This document shows, in pieces, positions 1 through 9,291 of a DNA stretch of 50,442 nucleotides (its first letter is position 1; each line of letters begins with the position of its first letter). The translations under genes and the position numbers were made by a program. The notes beneath the pieces were generated by a model. That model made no database searches. It saw only the letters and a list, made by a program, of their open reading frames with translations, and was not told where the DNA came from. The stretch lies in NCBI GenBank assembly GCA_003339415.1, contig PDHQ01000254.1, forward strand, positions 1 to 50,442. Reading direction: 5' to 3'. This DNA comes from Ophiocordyceps camponoti-saundersi (nom. inval.) (Eukaryota > Ascomycota > Sordariomycetes > Hypocreales > Ophiocordycipitaceae).

Positions 1-170
1 ATATAAAATATATAAAATATATAAAATATATAAAATATATAAAATATATAAAATATATAAAATATATAAAATATATAAAATATATAAAATATATAAAATA
101 TATAAAATATATAAAATATATAAAATATATAAAATATATAAAATATATAAAATATAAAATATAAAATATA
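1..170. repeat. AT-rich tandem repeat, 9-bp unit
   Basis: A 9-bp unit (atataaaat) is repeated about 17 times from the first base to about 152, then gives way to a 7-bp unit (ataaaat) up to about 170. The window begins inside the array, so its true length is unknown. There is no coding potential. Confidence 0.95.
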
Positions 171-175
171 AATAA

Positions 176-415
176 AGTTTAACTTAAAGCTAAAGTTTTA
201 CTTTAAGTTTTTTAATTTTTCTCCTTTTTTAAAATATATATAAAATAGTTTAAAGCTATAGAAAATATATTAGTATATTTATATTATAATAATTTATATA
301 CTAATATACTTTATATAGCTTAGAACTTTATTATATATATTTTAAAAAGGGGAAAAATTAGAAAACTTAAAGTAAAACCCTCCTCTTAAGCGTTACCTTA
401 ACTTTAAGTTAAACC
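176..415. repeat. Foldback/MITE-like inverted repeat, RIP-degraded
   Basis: Two arms of about 105-125 bp (176-283 and 292-415) are reverse complements of each other, starting gtttaacttaaag and ending ctttaagttaaac. Mismatches are mostly C/T or A/G, and the right arm carries about 17 extra bases near its outer end. The short loop is AT-rich. No convincing target duplication is visible. It looks like a small non-autonomous DNA element, but a hairpin relic of a larger repeat cannot be excluded. Confidence 0.6.
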
Positions 416-2313
416 CCGCTTATACTTAATATTTTATATATTTAATAAGTTAAGTATTAATTAGTAATTTAAAAGCTAATATATCCCTAAAAGCGGACTT
501 TATAATAATAGAAATATATATAAACTAAGTTTAATATAAAGTTTATATAGCTTACTTATTTTTTTAGCTATTATTATACTTATAAACTAAATTTTTATAT
601 TTAATTAAAATAGCTTTAATAATTTAATTTATTAAGGCCTTATTAATATAGCTTAGAAATATATAAAAATTTTATTATCTTATAATAAACCTTATAATAG
701 CTAATTTTAAAAAATAGCTAAATAATTATAGTAAAATTATAAATAAATATAAAATTAAAATTAGAGGAGAAGGTATTATTATATTTACTTTTTAGCGTTT
801 TTACCTTAGCTATTATTAATTTTTAGTTAGCGCTAAAAAGGAAAAAAAGGTAATATATATAAAATTTTAATTTATAAACTTTTAAAATTAAGTAATATAT
901 ATATTTTTCGCCTAATCTTATATTACTCTTATTTTAAAGTAAAGTTAACTTTATTTAAAATAAAACTTTTAATAAAAAAATAATAATATAATTTTTTTTA
1001 TAAGCTATAAAATAAGCGGATTTTTTTTTATATATAAAGTAGTAAAATATTTATTATATTATAGCTTTATTATATAATATTTCGTAATATATTTAAGTTA
1101 ATAATATTTAAAATATTATTAAGGTTAAATTTTTAATATATATAATTTAGCGTTAAAAATCTTTATTTATATTATTATACTTTTATTATAAATCTAATTA
1201 GCGTTTATTATATTATTAATAATAACTATTAGGAAACTTTACTAAGTTTTAAAATAATATTTTTTTATATATAATTATATTATTAAAACTTTATTTAATA
1301 ACTTAATTTTTTTTAAAAAGCTTCCTTATTATTTTATTATAAGGCCCGCGCTAGTATTTTTTTTATAATAAGAGTATAATCTTTACTAATAAAGCGTATA
1401 TTTTCTCTAAAAATAATATAAAGCTACCTTAAATTAAATTAAAGCTTATAAATAATATTTTAAAATATTATTATAATATCGCTATTAAATAATTTCCTTA
1501 TTATAAAAACTTAGCTTTATTTATAAAATTTATAATTAATATTTATTATAATTACCTTAAAGCTTTAAACTTAAAGTAAAATAATTATAAAGTTAGAATA
1601 AATTATAAGCTATTATTTATATTATTTAAAAATTTATTTTTTAATAATTTTCTTTAGCGCTTTAGCTATAATTATAATTTATATTAAAAAAATTCTATTC
1701 TTTTTAAAGCTAGAAAAAAAAAGAAAATTATAGCTATAATAGCTAAAAAATATTATTAATTAATAAAATTAAAATAAAAAAAATATTTCCTTAAACTTTT
1801 TTAAACTTTATTACTTATTTAATAATTATTTATATAAAAATAAAAATATTTATTAAAATAATCTTATTAAGATTTACTTTAATTTTTAATAAGGTAATAA
1901 ATATAATAAACTCTTAAGTTTAAAATTATTACGATTTAAAGTAAAGCTATATTTTAAGTAAAAAATTTTCGCGGTTATAATTAACTTATATAATATCGCC
2001 CTTCTCCCCGGAGTCGCTTTAAGCGTAGCTAGCTATCGCTATAAGGTAATAAAGGGAGCGGAGTCTACTTATAATATAAAAATAAGAAGTCCGTATTCGC
2101 GTTACTATAAGCGTAAAGTTTATAAAATATATAAAAGTTAAAACTTTTATATATAAAAAACGTTTTTAATATTATATAGTTTTATAAATTTAAAGTATTT
2201 ATTTACTATTAATATAAGTATTTATATATTTAGCTAAGTACTTATAATTTAATATTTACTCTTAGCTTAGCTTAAGTAAGTAATAAGTATATATATAAGT
2301 AACCTTAACACGG
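416..2313. other. RIP-degraded AT-rich desert, left side
   Basis: This tract is very AT-rich and has almost no CA or TG dinucleotides, while CG and GC survive locally (for example about 1990-2105, cgcccttctccccggagtcg). All frames are riddled with stops. I could not recognise a transposon family. A short hairpin lies at about 2118-2150. Confidence 0.85.
2303..2313 (+). repeat. Target site duplication, left copy
   Basis: ccttaacacgg directly precedes the left TIR and is identical to 2696-2706 on the far side of the element. Identity despite heavy RIP around the left copy suggests that short non-repeated DNA was spared. Confidence 0.75.
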
Positions 2314-2695
2314 AGTACTATGTTAAGCTAACTATTAGGTCCGACCTTAGCTAACTAAAAACCTACTTTTGAATTATATAATCTAACTACTATATGCGGG
2401 CGCAGTACTTTATAAAACAAATATAGGGACTTTACTTACTTATATATATTAATTTAAGGAAAAATAATAAAATACTTTTTTTAAAATATATAATAGTAGC
2501 TATCGTAAGAACTTATACTTAGTATTTTTCGGAATTAGTATATAATTTATCGGAATTAATATTTACGGGTAGGTAAAGTCCTTACCTTAGTTTTATAAAG
2601 TACTGCGCCCGTGTGCAGTGGTAAGATTATATAATTCAAAAGTGGGTTTTTGGTCGGCTAAGGTCGGACCTGATGGTCAGCTTGACATAGTACTG
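2314..2695. mobile_element. Foldback/MULE-like MITE with long TIRs and 11-bp target duplication
   Basis: The termini are long inverted repeats: 2314-2418 pairs with 2590-2694 over 105 bp, and weaker pairing continues inward to roughly 145 bp per arm. The outer end reads AGTACTATG. The 11-bp direct repeat ccttaacacgg flanks the element at 2303-2313 and 2696-2706, as expected for a target site duplication. Long TIRs with a 9-11 bp duplication resemble Mutator-like elements; that class assignment is inference. No ORF is present, so it is non-autonomous. The left arm is RIP-mutated and the right arm is nearly clean. The right end lies about 60 bp upstream of the APS kinase start codon. Confidence 0.8.
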
Positions 2696-2706
2696 CCTTA
2701 ACACGG
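2696..2706 (+). repeat. Target site duplication, right copy
   Basis: The direct repeat ccttaacacgg follows the right TIR, 52 bp before the APS kinase start codon. Confidence 0.75.
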
Positions 2707-2758
2707 TCCTTCACTTCTAAAATCCTCTTGCTCTTCTATTAATTCAACTATCACACTT

Positions 2759-3467
2759 ATGGCAACGTAAGTTTCTTTCTCTTTCCCGAACTCTCTTCTG
2801 TGTCCTCCGAAATGTGGCTAACAGGACAAAAACGACAATCTGTAGAAACATCACATGGCACCCCGGCCTCAGCCGACACGAGCGTTACCAGCTCCGAAAG
2901 CAGCGCGGCCTCACTATCTGGTTCACCGGCCTCTCGGCATCGGGCAAGTCTACGGTGGCAACGGCGCTAGAGCAGCATCTTCTCCACCTCGGTTATGCCG
3001 CCTATCGTCTCGACGGAGACAACGTGCGCTTCGGTCTTAACAAGGACCTCGGTTTCTCCGAACAGGACCGCGTGGAGAATATTCGGCGCGTCTCCGAGGT
3101 TGCCAAGCTATTTGCCGACTCGGCTACCATTGCCATCACCGCTTTCATATCTCCTTACCGCGCCGATCGAGACCTCGCCCGCCGCTTACATGCGGAAGCA
3201 GCCGGCGACGCCGGGGACAACGGTATCCCCTTCGTCGAGGTCTTCGTCGATGTGCCCCTCGAAGTCGCCGAGCAGCGAGACCCAAAGGGCCTCTATAAGA
3301 AAGCCCGTGCGGGCGACATCAAAGACTTTACCGGCATCTCTGCCCCTTACGAGGAGCCCTCGCAACCGGAGATCACCATCAAGACTAACGAGAGCTCCGT
3401 TGAGGAATGCGTCGCTCGCATTACCCTGTGGCTGAACCACAAGGGCTACATCAAGCTTCCCCAGTAA
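2759..3467 (+). CDS. MET14: Adenylyl-sulfate kinase (APS kinase), 2 exons
   Basis: The enzyme phosphorylates adenosine 5'-phosphosulfate to PAPS with ATP, the second step of cytosolic sulfate activation before reduction to cysteine and methionine. Exon 1 is only 8 bp (2759-2766). The intron is 2767-2845, with donor gtaagt, branch site ctaac at 2818-2822 and acceptor tgtag. Exon 2 is 2846-3467. Splicing gives 209 residues starting MATNITWH, the usual fungal N-terminus and length. Visible motifs are the P-loop GLSASGKS (31-38), DGDNVR (59-64), [10 protein letters not shown] (103-112) and the [16 protein letters not shown] segment (151-166). An unspliced reading lacks a good ATG, which is why I chose this start. 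The promoter is unusual: a foldback transposon ends 63 bp before the ATG. In Aspergillus nidulans the orthologue is sD. Identity is secure. Confidence 0.95.
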
Positions 3468-4240
3468 GCTTGCGGCTTCCGGCCATCCCTTTGCCGTTTT
3501 CTCTCGACTTGCAAACTTCTTGTTCCTGCAACCCGACGAGGCTAAGAATACATAACATCCGTGCCGAGCTGGAAAAAAGAAACCAAGGTTCGGTCCAACC
3601 CTAATACAATCCTAGTAGAAAGAAGAATGGCTTGCACACCTGACTCTCCAAAGTGAGTCCAAGAATTAATAAAATATATAAGCCTTGACAGCTAAGCTAA
3701 AAAGAAGAGCAAAGCAAGAATAATTAATAATTAAGAAAGGTAGTACAGAGCTACATCTTTAATAAATACATGTAGTAATAACCTCTTTCACGTTAAAGTT
3801 AACTAAGTAAAGCATAAAATAAGTTTATTTAAATTTTTTTATAATATATATATATAAGTAGCTGTTAATTAAAGTTATAGTACTATATATATGAAGTACC
3901 TTTACTATAAACTACTTACATATATAGGTAAGCAATATATATATATATTAAGGATATTAATAATTTTCTCCGTTAAAGGAGAGTAAGCATGTTAAGTTGA
4001 AAGCTTTAAAACGCCCCTTCCTAGGCTAACAATATTTAAAACCCTGTCACACGATCGTTATATAAGCGGAAACAACCAGTGCACCTCTCGAGGCGCGTTC
4101 TCATTTTGGCCTATCTGACACGGGGTAATCAAAAACACTAGGCTCTGTTTTCTGACAAACTCTCTAGGCTTTGTATCATCATCACGTGGTATAGTGGGGT
4201 GGAGCCGAAAAAAAATCCTTGCTATCAGCCTATCAGGTAC
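3468..4240. other. Intergenic: 3' UTR and AT-rich relic
   Basis: About 150 bp of ordinary 3' flank is followed by an AT-rich, partly RIP-like patch (about 3620-4020), with short self-complementary stretches such as gtactatatatatgaagtac (about 3880-3899) and ctccgttaaaggag (about 3968-3981). From about 4020 the base composition returns to normal. No gene is supported. Confidence 0.6.
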
Positions 4241-4613
4241 ATCCCTTTGAGTGCGGTAACGCCGCATTCTAAGTACCATAGCAGGGTTTATCGCCAATCA
4301 TATATCGCGTAGCTAGTGGTACTCATTTTTGTACGAAGAGAGCTCTACTCGCGAAGTACCAGCTATCAAGCGCTATACAAATCGCGACTAGCATTTTGCC
4401 AGGCGATAGCTGTATCTTTAAGCTTAGTCACTCATGTGGATCTCAGTACTTAGAATGCGGCGTTACCGCACTCAAAGGGATACATACGTGCTGCTGATTT
4501 TTATCAATATCGCGTCAAATAGAAGTAGGTGCCGTGGCAAATTATGAATACTTATAATCGACGACAAACCCTGCTATCTACTCTGGGAGCGGCGTTACCG
4601 TACTCAAATGGAT
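4241..4613. mobile_element. MITE-like element with 36-bp perfect inverted repeat plus a third diverged copy
   Basis: 4241-4276 and 4446-4481 are perfect 36-bp reverse complements around the core GCGGTAACGCCGC. A third, diverged copy at about 4558-4613 is also inverted relative to the first and aligns with 4241-4297 over about 57 bp, including the shared stretch aaaccctgctat. The outer pair would bound an element of about 370 bp, the inner pair one of 241 bp. Target duplications are unclear; only a 2-bp AC flanks the inner pair. There is no coding sequence. The right copy ends about 48 bp upstream of the DHR2 start codon, so it forms part of that promoter or 5' UTR. Confidence 0.65.
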
Positions 4614-4660
4614 ATCGTGAGGTAAAGAAGCTTCGATAATCTTCAGACTCGCCATAATAA

Positions 4661-6967
4661 ATGAATTCGTCGGCCGCACAACATCCGGTCAAAAAGCGCA
4701 AGAGACCAAAAGATGAGAATGTCATTACCCTCGGCGGCAAGCTCATCTCCTTGCAAGGCTACCTCAGCCCAGCGCCGAAGCCTGAGAAATCTGCAAATTC
4801 TACAGCCAAACTCCTTGCAGGCCAACACGGCGATCAGTGCGGGACATCTCATTCGAATGAGAGCAGACAAGGAAAGCGGGGAAGAAGTGGCGATTCCAAT
4901 GGCTTGCGAGACTCAGAGGATCCTACCTGGCTTCGAACACAAAAAGAGTTACCTATATGGCAACACCGATCCGAAATTCAGGCCGCACTGCGCGACAATG
5001 CGAGCAATGTGCTGATTCTTGTCGGCGAGACGGGATCAGGAAAGAGCACACAGGTTCCTCAATTTTTATACCGAGAGCACTGGTGCCGTCGTTCCACAGT
5101 CCGATTACTAGAAACCCGAGATGAGTTCTCTGTCGGTGGAGTCATCGCCATAACACAACCAAGGCGTGTCGCCGCAACGACTCTGGCTCATCGAGTATCT
5201 CGAGAACTTGGTCAACCTCTTGATAAGGCTACCAAAAACGGTTTGGTTGGCTATGCCGTTCGATTCGACCATCAAGTACCACGTGGCACCAAGATCAAGT
5301 TTCTCACAGAGGGCACACTGCTTCAGGAACTCCTCCGGGACCCATACTTGTGTCGCTACAGCGCCGTCATCGTTGACGAAATTCACGAACGGAGTCTAGA
5401 CGTGGATATCTTGGTCGGTTTTTTGAAACAGATTCTGACAGGAGACCTCCGAGGTCGTGGAGGCGTCCCTCTCAAAATTGTCATCATGAGCGCCACAGCA
5501 GATGTGCGCACTTTTCAGGACTTCTTCAGTACGAAGTCCACGGTCGATGAAGGAGCATTGGTCCAAGTACTGAAAATCAAGGGCCGCCAGTTTCCCGTAG
5601 AGATTATATATGAGCCGCAGCCTGTACCGGATGTCGAAGATGCCCTTTTGAGCAAAATATTCAAGTTGCACGTGGAAGAAGCTCTTCCCGGAGACATTCT
5701 CGCTTTCCTTACAGGCCAAGACGAAATTGAATCAGCCGAGAGACTCATTGGGGAGTTTTCTGCGACGCTGGCTTCCAACGTGCCGAGGATCAAAGTCTGT
5801 CCCTTATATGGCCAACTGTCGCTGCAGGGACAACGAGAAGCCTTTCTACCTGCTAAGGATTCCTTCACGAGAAAGGTCGTCTTGGCCACAAACATTGCCG
5901 AGACATCCATTACGGTTCCGGGCGTGCGATATGTGGTCGACTGCGGTAAGGCCAAGGTCAAAAGATATCGACCCCGGCTTGGTATGGAATCGTTATTGCC
6001 ACAGGTCATTTCGAAGTCATCGGCTCTGCAGCGAGCTGGAAGAGCTGGTCGTGAGGGCCCAGGGAAATGCTTCAGGCTTTACACGGAAAATACTTTCAAA
6101 TCATTCCAGGAGGCGGAGCTTCCCGAGATACTACGAAACGACATCCTCGGGGCGGTTCTGACCATGAAGGCGCATGGCATTCAAGACATCATGGCATTTC
6201 CTCTCCTGGACGCGCCGGGGACTGAGTCGACCGAAAAGGCCCTCTTGCAGCTTCATTTCCTTGGGGCGCTCTCGGACAGCGGCGCAATCACGCCCGCTGG
6301 CGCCCAGATGGCGAGGTTCCCAATATCCCCTGCCTTTAGCGCCGTCCTCCAGACTGCTCTGCGGGCAGAATTCGATTGCATTAGCGAGGCAATCGATATC
6401 ATCTCGTGCATAGCATCGGGGGATGACATCTTCCTTCAACTGCAATCCGAAGATGCTCAAGAGCAGGCAGGCCAGCTGCGGAAGGAGATGCAAAGGCGAG
6501 AAGGCGATCTCGTAACGTACCTCACCACGTTGCAGCGCTTCATGGCGGAGGAGACGGACAGAAGCGAATGGTGTAAGCAGAGGCGCATCAACCTGCGCAA
6601 CATGCGACAAGCCTTGAATATCCGACGACAACTTCGTGACATGTGCTTAGAAGAGGGTTTGATGTCAGAAGGGCCCGTTTCTGACCCACAGCCCTTTGTG
6701 CCGGTGAGTCCGGAGAGGGCCGACGTGATTCTGAGGTGCTTCATGCGAGGCTTTGCGATGAAGACGGCGATGCTCGCGCCTGACGGGAGCTACGTAACCA
6801 CGCATGGCAAGCACGTAGTGGCCATCCACCCGGCCAGCGTGTTGCATGGACAGAAGAAGGAGGCCATCATGTTTCTCGAGCACGTGTTCACGAACAAGAA
6901 CTATGCTAAAAAGGTCAGCGCCATCCGCGCAACCTGGATAGTCGGAGCTCTGGAAGGCAGGTACTAG
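4661..6967 (+). CDS. DHR2: DEAH-type RNA helicase, Dhr2-like, small-subunit ribosome biogenesis
   Basis: A 768-residue, apparently intronless superfamily 2 helicase. Yeast Dhr2 (735 aa) is a nucleolar ATPase needed for 18S rRNA processing in the SSU processome. Visible motifs: basic N-terminus KKRKR (11-15), low-complexity region to about 88, motif I GETGSGKST (122-130), Ia TQPRRVAA (165-172), II DEIH (239-242), III SAT (277-279), V NIAETSIT (411-418), VI QRAGRAGR (457-464), then the winged-helix/ratchet (HA2) region and a C-terminal OB-fold (about 680-768). Residues 140-160 between motifs I and Ia form a small insertion. Motif II has Ile in place of the usual Ala. The start ATG is the first in frame. 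Other DEAH helicases (Prp22, Prp43, DHX33) are the alternatives; overall length and N-terminus favour Dhr2. Confidence 0.88.
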   Translation: MNSSAAQHPVKKRKRPKDENVITLGGKLISLQGYLSPAPKPEKSANSTAKLLAGQHGDQCGTSHSNESRQGKRGRSGDSNGLRDSEDPTWLRTQKELPIWQHRSEIQAALRDNASNVLILVGETGSGKSTQVPQFLYREHWCRRSTVRLLETRDEFSVGGVIAITQPRRVAATTLAHRVSRELGQPLDKATKNGLVGYAVRFDHQVPRGTKIKFLTEGTLLQELLRDPYLCRYSAVIVDEIHERSLDVDILVGFLKQILTGDLRGRGGVPLKIVIMSATADVRTFQDFFSTKSTVDEGALVQVLKIKGRQFPVEIIYEPQPVPDVEDALLSKIFKLHVEEALPGDILAFLTGQDEIESAERLIGEFSATLASNVPRIKVCPLYGQLSLQGQREAFLPAKDSFTRKVVLATNIAETSITVPGVRYVVDCGKAKVKRYRPRLGMESLLPQVISKSSALQRAGRAGREGPGKCFRLYTENTFKSFQEAELPEILRNDILGAVLTMKAHGIQDIMAFPLLDAPGTESTEKALLQLHFLGALSDSGAITPAGAQMARFPISPAFSAVLQTALRAEFDCISEAIDIISCIASGDDIFLQLQSEDAQEQAGQLRKEMQRREGDLVTYLTTLQRFMAEETDRSEWCKQRRINLRNMRQALNIRRQLRDMCLEEGLMSEGPVSDPQPFVPVSPERADVILRCFMRGFAMKTAMLAPDGSYVTTHGKHVVAIHPASVLHGQKKEAIMFLEHVFTNKNYAKKVSAIRATWIVGALEGRY

Positions 6968-7039
6968 AGAGGTCGTCAAAATTGATGATGGCGCGCAGGG
7001 ATGGCGCGCGGGACAGACTGGTAGACTGGGAGTCTGGGA

Positions 7040-7600
7040 CTAAACGGTTTGTCTGTGCGCCTGGATGGCTTGCATCAACTCGAAGAGCTGTCGCATCTGC
7101 TCCTCTATCCTTATACATGAGTTCACACATATTCCGCTTCAGTAGTGCTATGCAGAAGTAGGCGCAACATACCGCTCAGCTTGTCAATTTTCTCGTGGTC
7201 AATCTTATCACCGGTCCACGCGTCTCCCTCGATCTTCTGGGCATAGAGTTGCCATTCGGTGAGGAAGCCGATCTGGCGACGAGAAAGTTGGCTACACGTC
7301 AGAACGGCTTTATGGGAAGAGAGTCCGAATGAACCTGGTAATGAGACCTCAAGGGCGCAAGGAACTCACCAAGTGTGCCGGGTTGTCGACCTTGCGATGA
7401 GCGCGAAACTCGGCCTTGACGTAATTGTCACCAAGGACGCGCATCGGGCTGGATAGGTGTTTGCGATGGGCGCGCAGTAGCCGTCGGTACAGAGCTATCG
7501 GCGGCAGCAGAGCCGTTGGCTGCGTGGTGGTTGATGCTGAGGAGACATACCTGAGCATGGCTGGCTGCGTCATTAGACGAATGGGGGTTTTCATTCCCAT
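7040..7600 (-). CDS. SDH7: Succinate dehydrogenase assembly factor 3 (LYR family), mitochondrial, 3 exons
   Basis: This is the ACN9/SDHAF3 family, a small mitochondrial-matrix LYR protein that helps mature the iron-sulfur subunit of complex II and is needed for growth on acetate in yeast. Exons on the minus strand are 7600-7370, 7272-7173 and 7104-7040. Introns are 7369-7273 (gtgagt to gccag) and 7172-7105 (gtatgt to gatag). The spliced protein has 131 residues. It shows a basic N-terminal presequence with few acidic residues (1-25), the LYR tripeptide at 37-39 within PPIALYRRLLRAH, then LGDNYVKAEFRAHRK (56-70), GFLTEWQLYAQKI across the first junction, and the ending EEQMRQLFELMQAIQ. Frame and family similarity continue across both junctions. 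It converges on DHR2 with only 72 bp between the stops and diverges from HPM1. Confidence 0.9.
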
Positions 7601-7867
7601 CTTCGCGAGTCGTAATTGGCGATGTGTTCAGTCATTCAGACTCATTCTCTCGTGGACTTTAGCTCGAAGTGGGGCCCGAGGGTTGGCGGCTCTTGGCCCC
7701 TTGATCCTGAGTGTTTACCTAAGAAGGCCGGCGGCTGTGAGACTTTCTACGGAGCACCTAGGCAGTAATATCCGTCCTGCCTCCGAAACCATCCTTTCAG
7801 CTACGAATTTCCCCACGACCTCCAGGTATCACGAGAATTATTATCTCCGCAACAAAAGAGAAGAATC
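7601..7867. promoter_or_regulatory. Shared divergent promoter region of SDH7 and HPM1
   Basis: 267 bp separate the two divergent start codons. The sequence is GC-rich near the middle (ggggcccgagggttgg at about 7671-7686) and pyrimidine-rich toward HPM1. I see no clear TATA box or named factor site. Control elements for both genes must lie here or within the transcribed regions; that is inference from position. Confidence 0.5.
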
Positions 7868-9016
7868 ATGCCGTTTTCCTTCGCCTTCTCCGGTGACGAC
7901 ATAGACGCCCAATCCGCGAATCCGCCCCCCGAAATAGCCTCCGCTGAACGGCCTCCGGCGGCCGGCGCATTTCCCGTCGCTGGCTGCCCGCAGCTGCCCC
8001 CAAGAAGCCACGACCTCGACAATCTGCTGTCCTGTCTTCCCTCCAAGTTGGCCTATAGCTGTCTCAAAGTCTTCCTCGATGATGGTTCGACCTTACGCAT
8101 CCCCAGAAGAGAGCTTTGGGATGTCAGACTCCAACTCATGGCTGAGGACGACGGCCTCGATCAGCCCGGCGACGGCCTCGATCACCATGACATCAAGACG
8201 GGCGTCTACGAAGGCGGCTTCAAAAGCTGGGAGAGCAGTCTCGACCTAGTCAAGGTCTTAGCTACTCAGCGCGCCCTTTCTTCCTCCTGGCAGAGCCGTC
8301 CGGCTCGCATCATAGAGGTACGTAACAATCCAGCCTCGACACCACTCGATCGTTGCTAATAAGTCCTCGCTTGTCGCTAGCTGGGTTGTGGTACCGCATT
8401 GCCCTCGCTGGCGCTTTTCATATGGACACTCAAACAAGAGCCGTCGACTTCCCAGCCTGTTACTTTTTTCTTGGCTGATTACAACCCATCCGTCCTCCGG
8501 CTCGTCACAGTGCCCAACTTGCTTCTGGCCTGGGCTCTAGCCTCCCGGCACCTACACCCGGCCGTGCACGATGCCTTTTCTCTCCACGATGAGTTGGAGA
8601 TTGGTCCCGAAGTGCTTCAGGCATTCAAGGCAGACCTCACTCGACGTGGTGTGGAGCTCTTCTTTCTCTCTGGTGCATGGTCACCGGGCTTCGTCCAGCT
8701 CTTTTACCAGCTAGAAAGTGCAATTCCCAGTAATATTCCTTCCGTCACCACTGTTCTCGGAGCCGAAACCATCTATTCTCCCTCGGCGCTTCGGGCCTTT
8801 TCGGAAACCCTTCTCACACTCCTGAGACGTGAAGGCAGCGAGCTGGGAACCGTCGCTAGTGCATTCGTCGCCGCCAAAAAGCTGTATTTCGGGGTTGGAG
8901 GGTCGCTAGGCGACTTCATCGCAGACGTACAATCCAGAGGTGTTCGTGTCATAATCCTGAGGGAAGAGACAGGAGGTGTTAGACGCGGCGTTGTGCACTG
9001 CGCCCTACCGAATTGA
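7868..9016 (+). CDS. HPM1: Protein-histidine N-methyltransferase, Hpm1/METTL18 family, 2 exons
   Basis: An S-adenosylmethionine-dependent methyltransferase. Yeast Hpm1 methylates a histidine of ribosomal protein Rpl3 and influences 60S assembly. Exon 1 is 7868-8317, the intron 8318-8380 (gtacgt, branch gctaat at 8355-8360, acceptor gctag), exon 2 8381-9016; the protein has 361 residues. Diagnostic features are the family signature VYEGGFKSWESSLDLV (113-128), motif I IIELGCGTALPSLAL (148-162) created exactly at the splice junction, the acidic post-I segment LADYNPSVL, then FLSGAWSPG, ETIYSP and YFGVGGSLGDF. The N-terminal 45 residues are low-complexity. Residues 96-107 contain a near-duplicated DGLDQPGDGLDHHD. 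A different seven-beta-strand family-16 methyltransferase is possible, but the YEGG-WE signature argues for Hpm1. Confidence 0.9.
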
Positions 9017-9291
9017 CATGGCGGCGGCTGGTCAATAACCTTGGAGATTTGTTGGTCAGAATTGATCCAACCGTCGCGAGCAAGACGGGTTAATGCACCG
9101 ATGCAGACGTTATGGTCTATCGACGACAGGCTGCCGCCAGCACATATTCTGCCGTCGGCCGGTGAAAACGGTTCTTCATGCACCTGTCAGATCCTCGCGC
9201 AGAAATTGCGTTTTGCAACAAATCGGTGTCCTATTATAAACCACTTCAAGACGTCCTTCTCCGCTCGCCTGGCCGACTGCTCTCCTGCTAG
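9017..9291. other. Convergent 3' intergenic region HPM1/YNG2
   Basis: 275 bp lie between the two converging stop codons. It must hold both polyadenylation regions. I see no additional gene or repeat. Confidence 0.6.
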
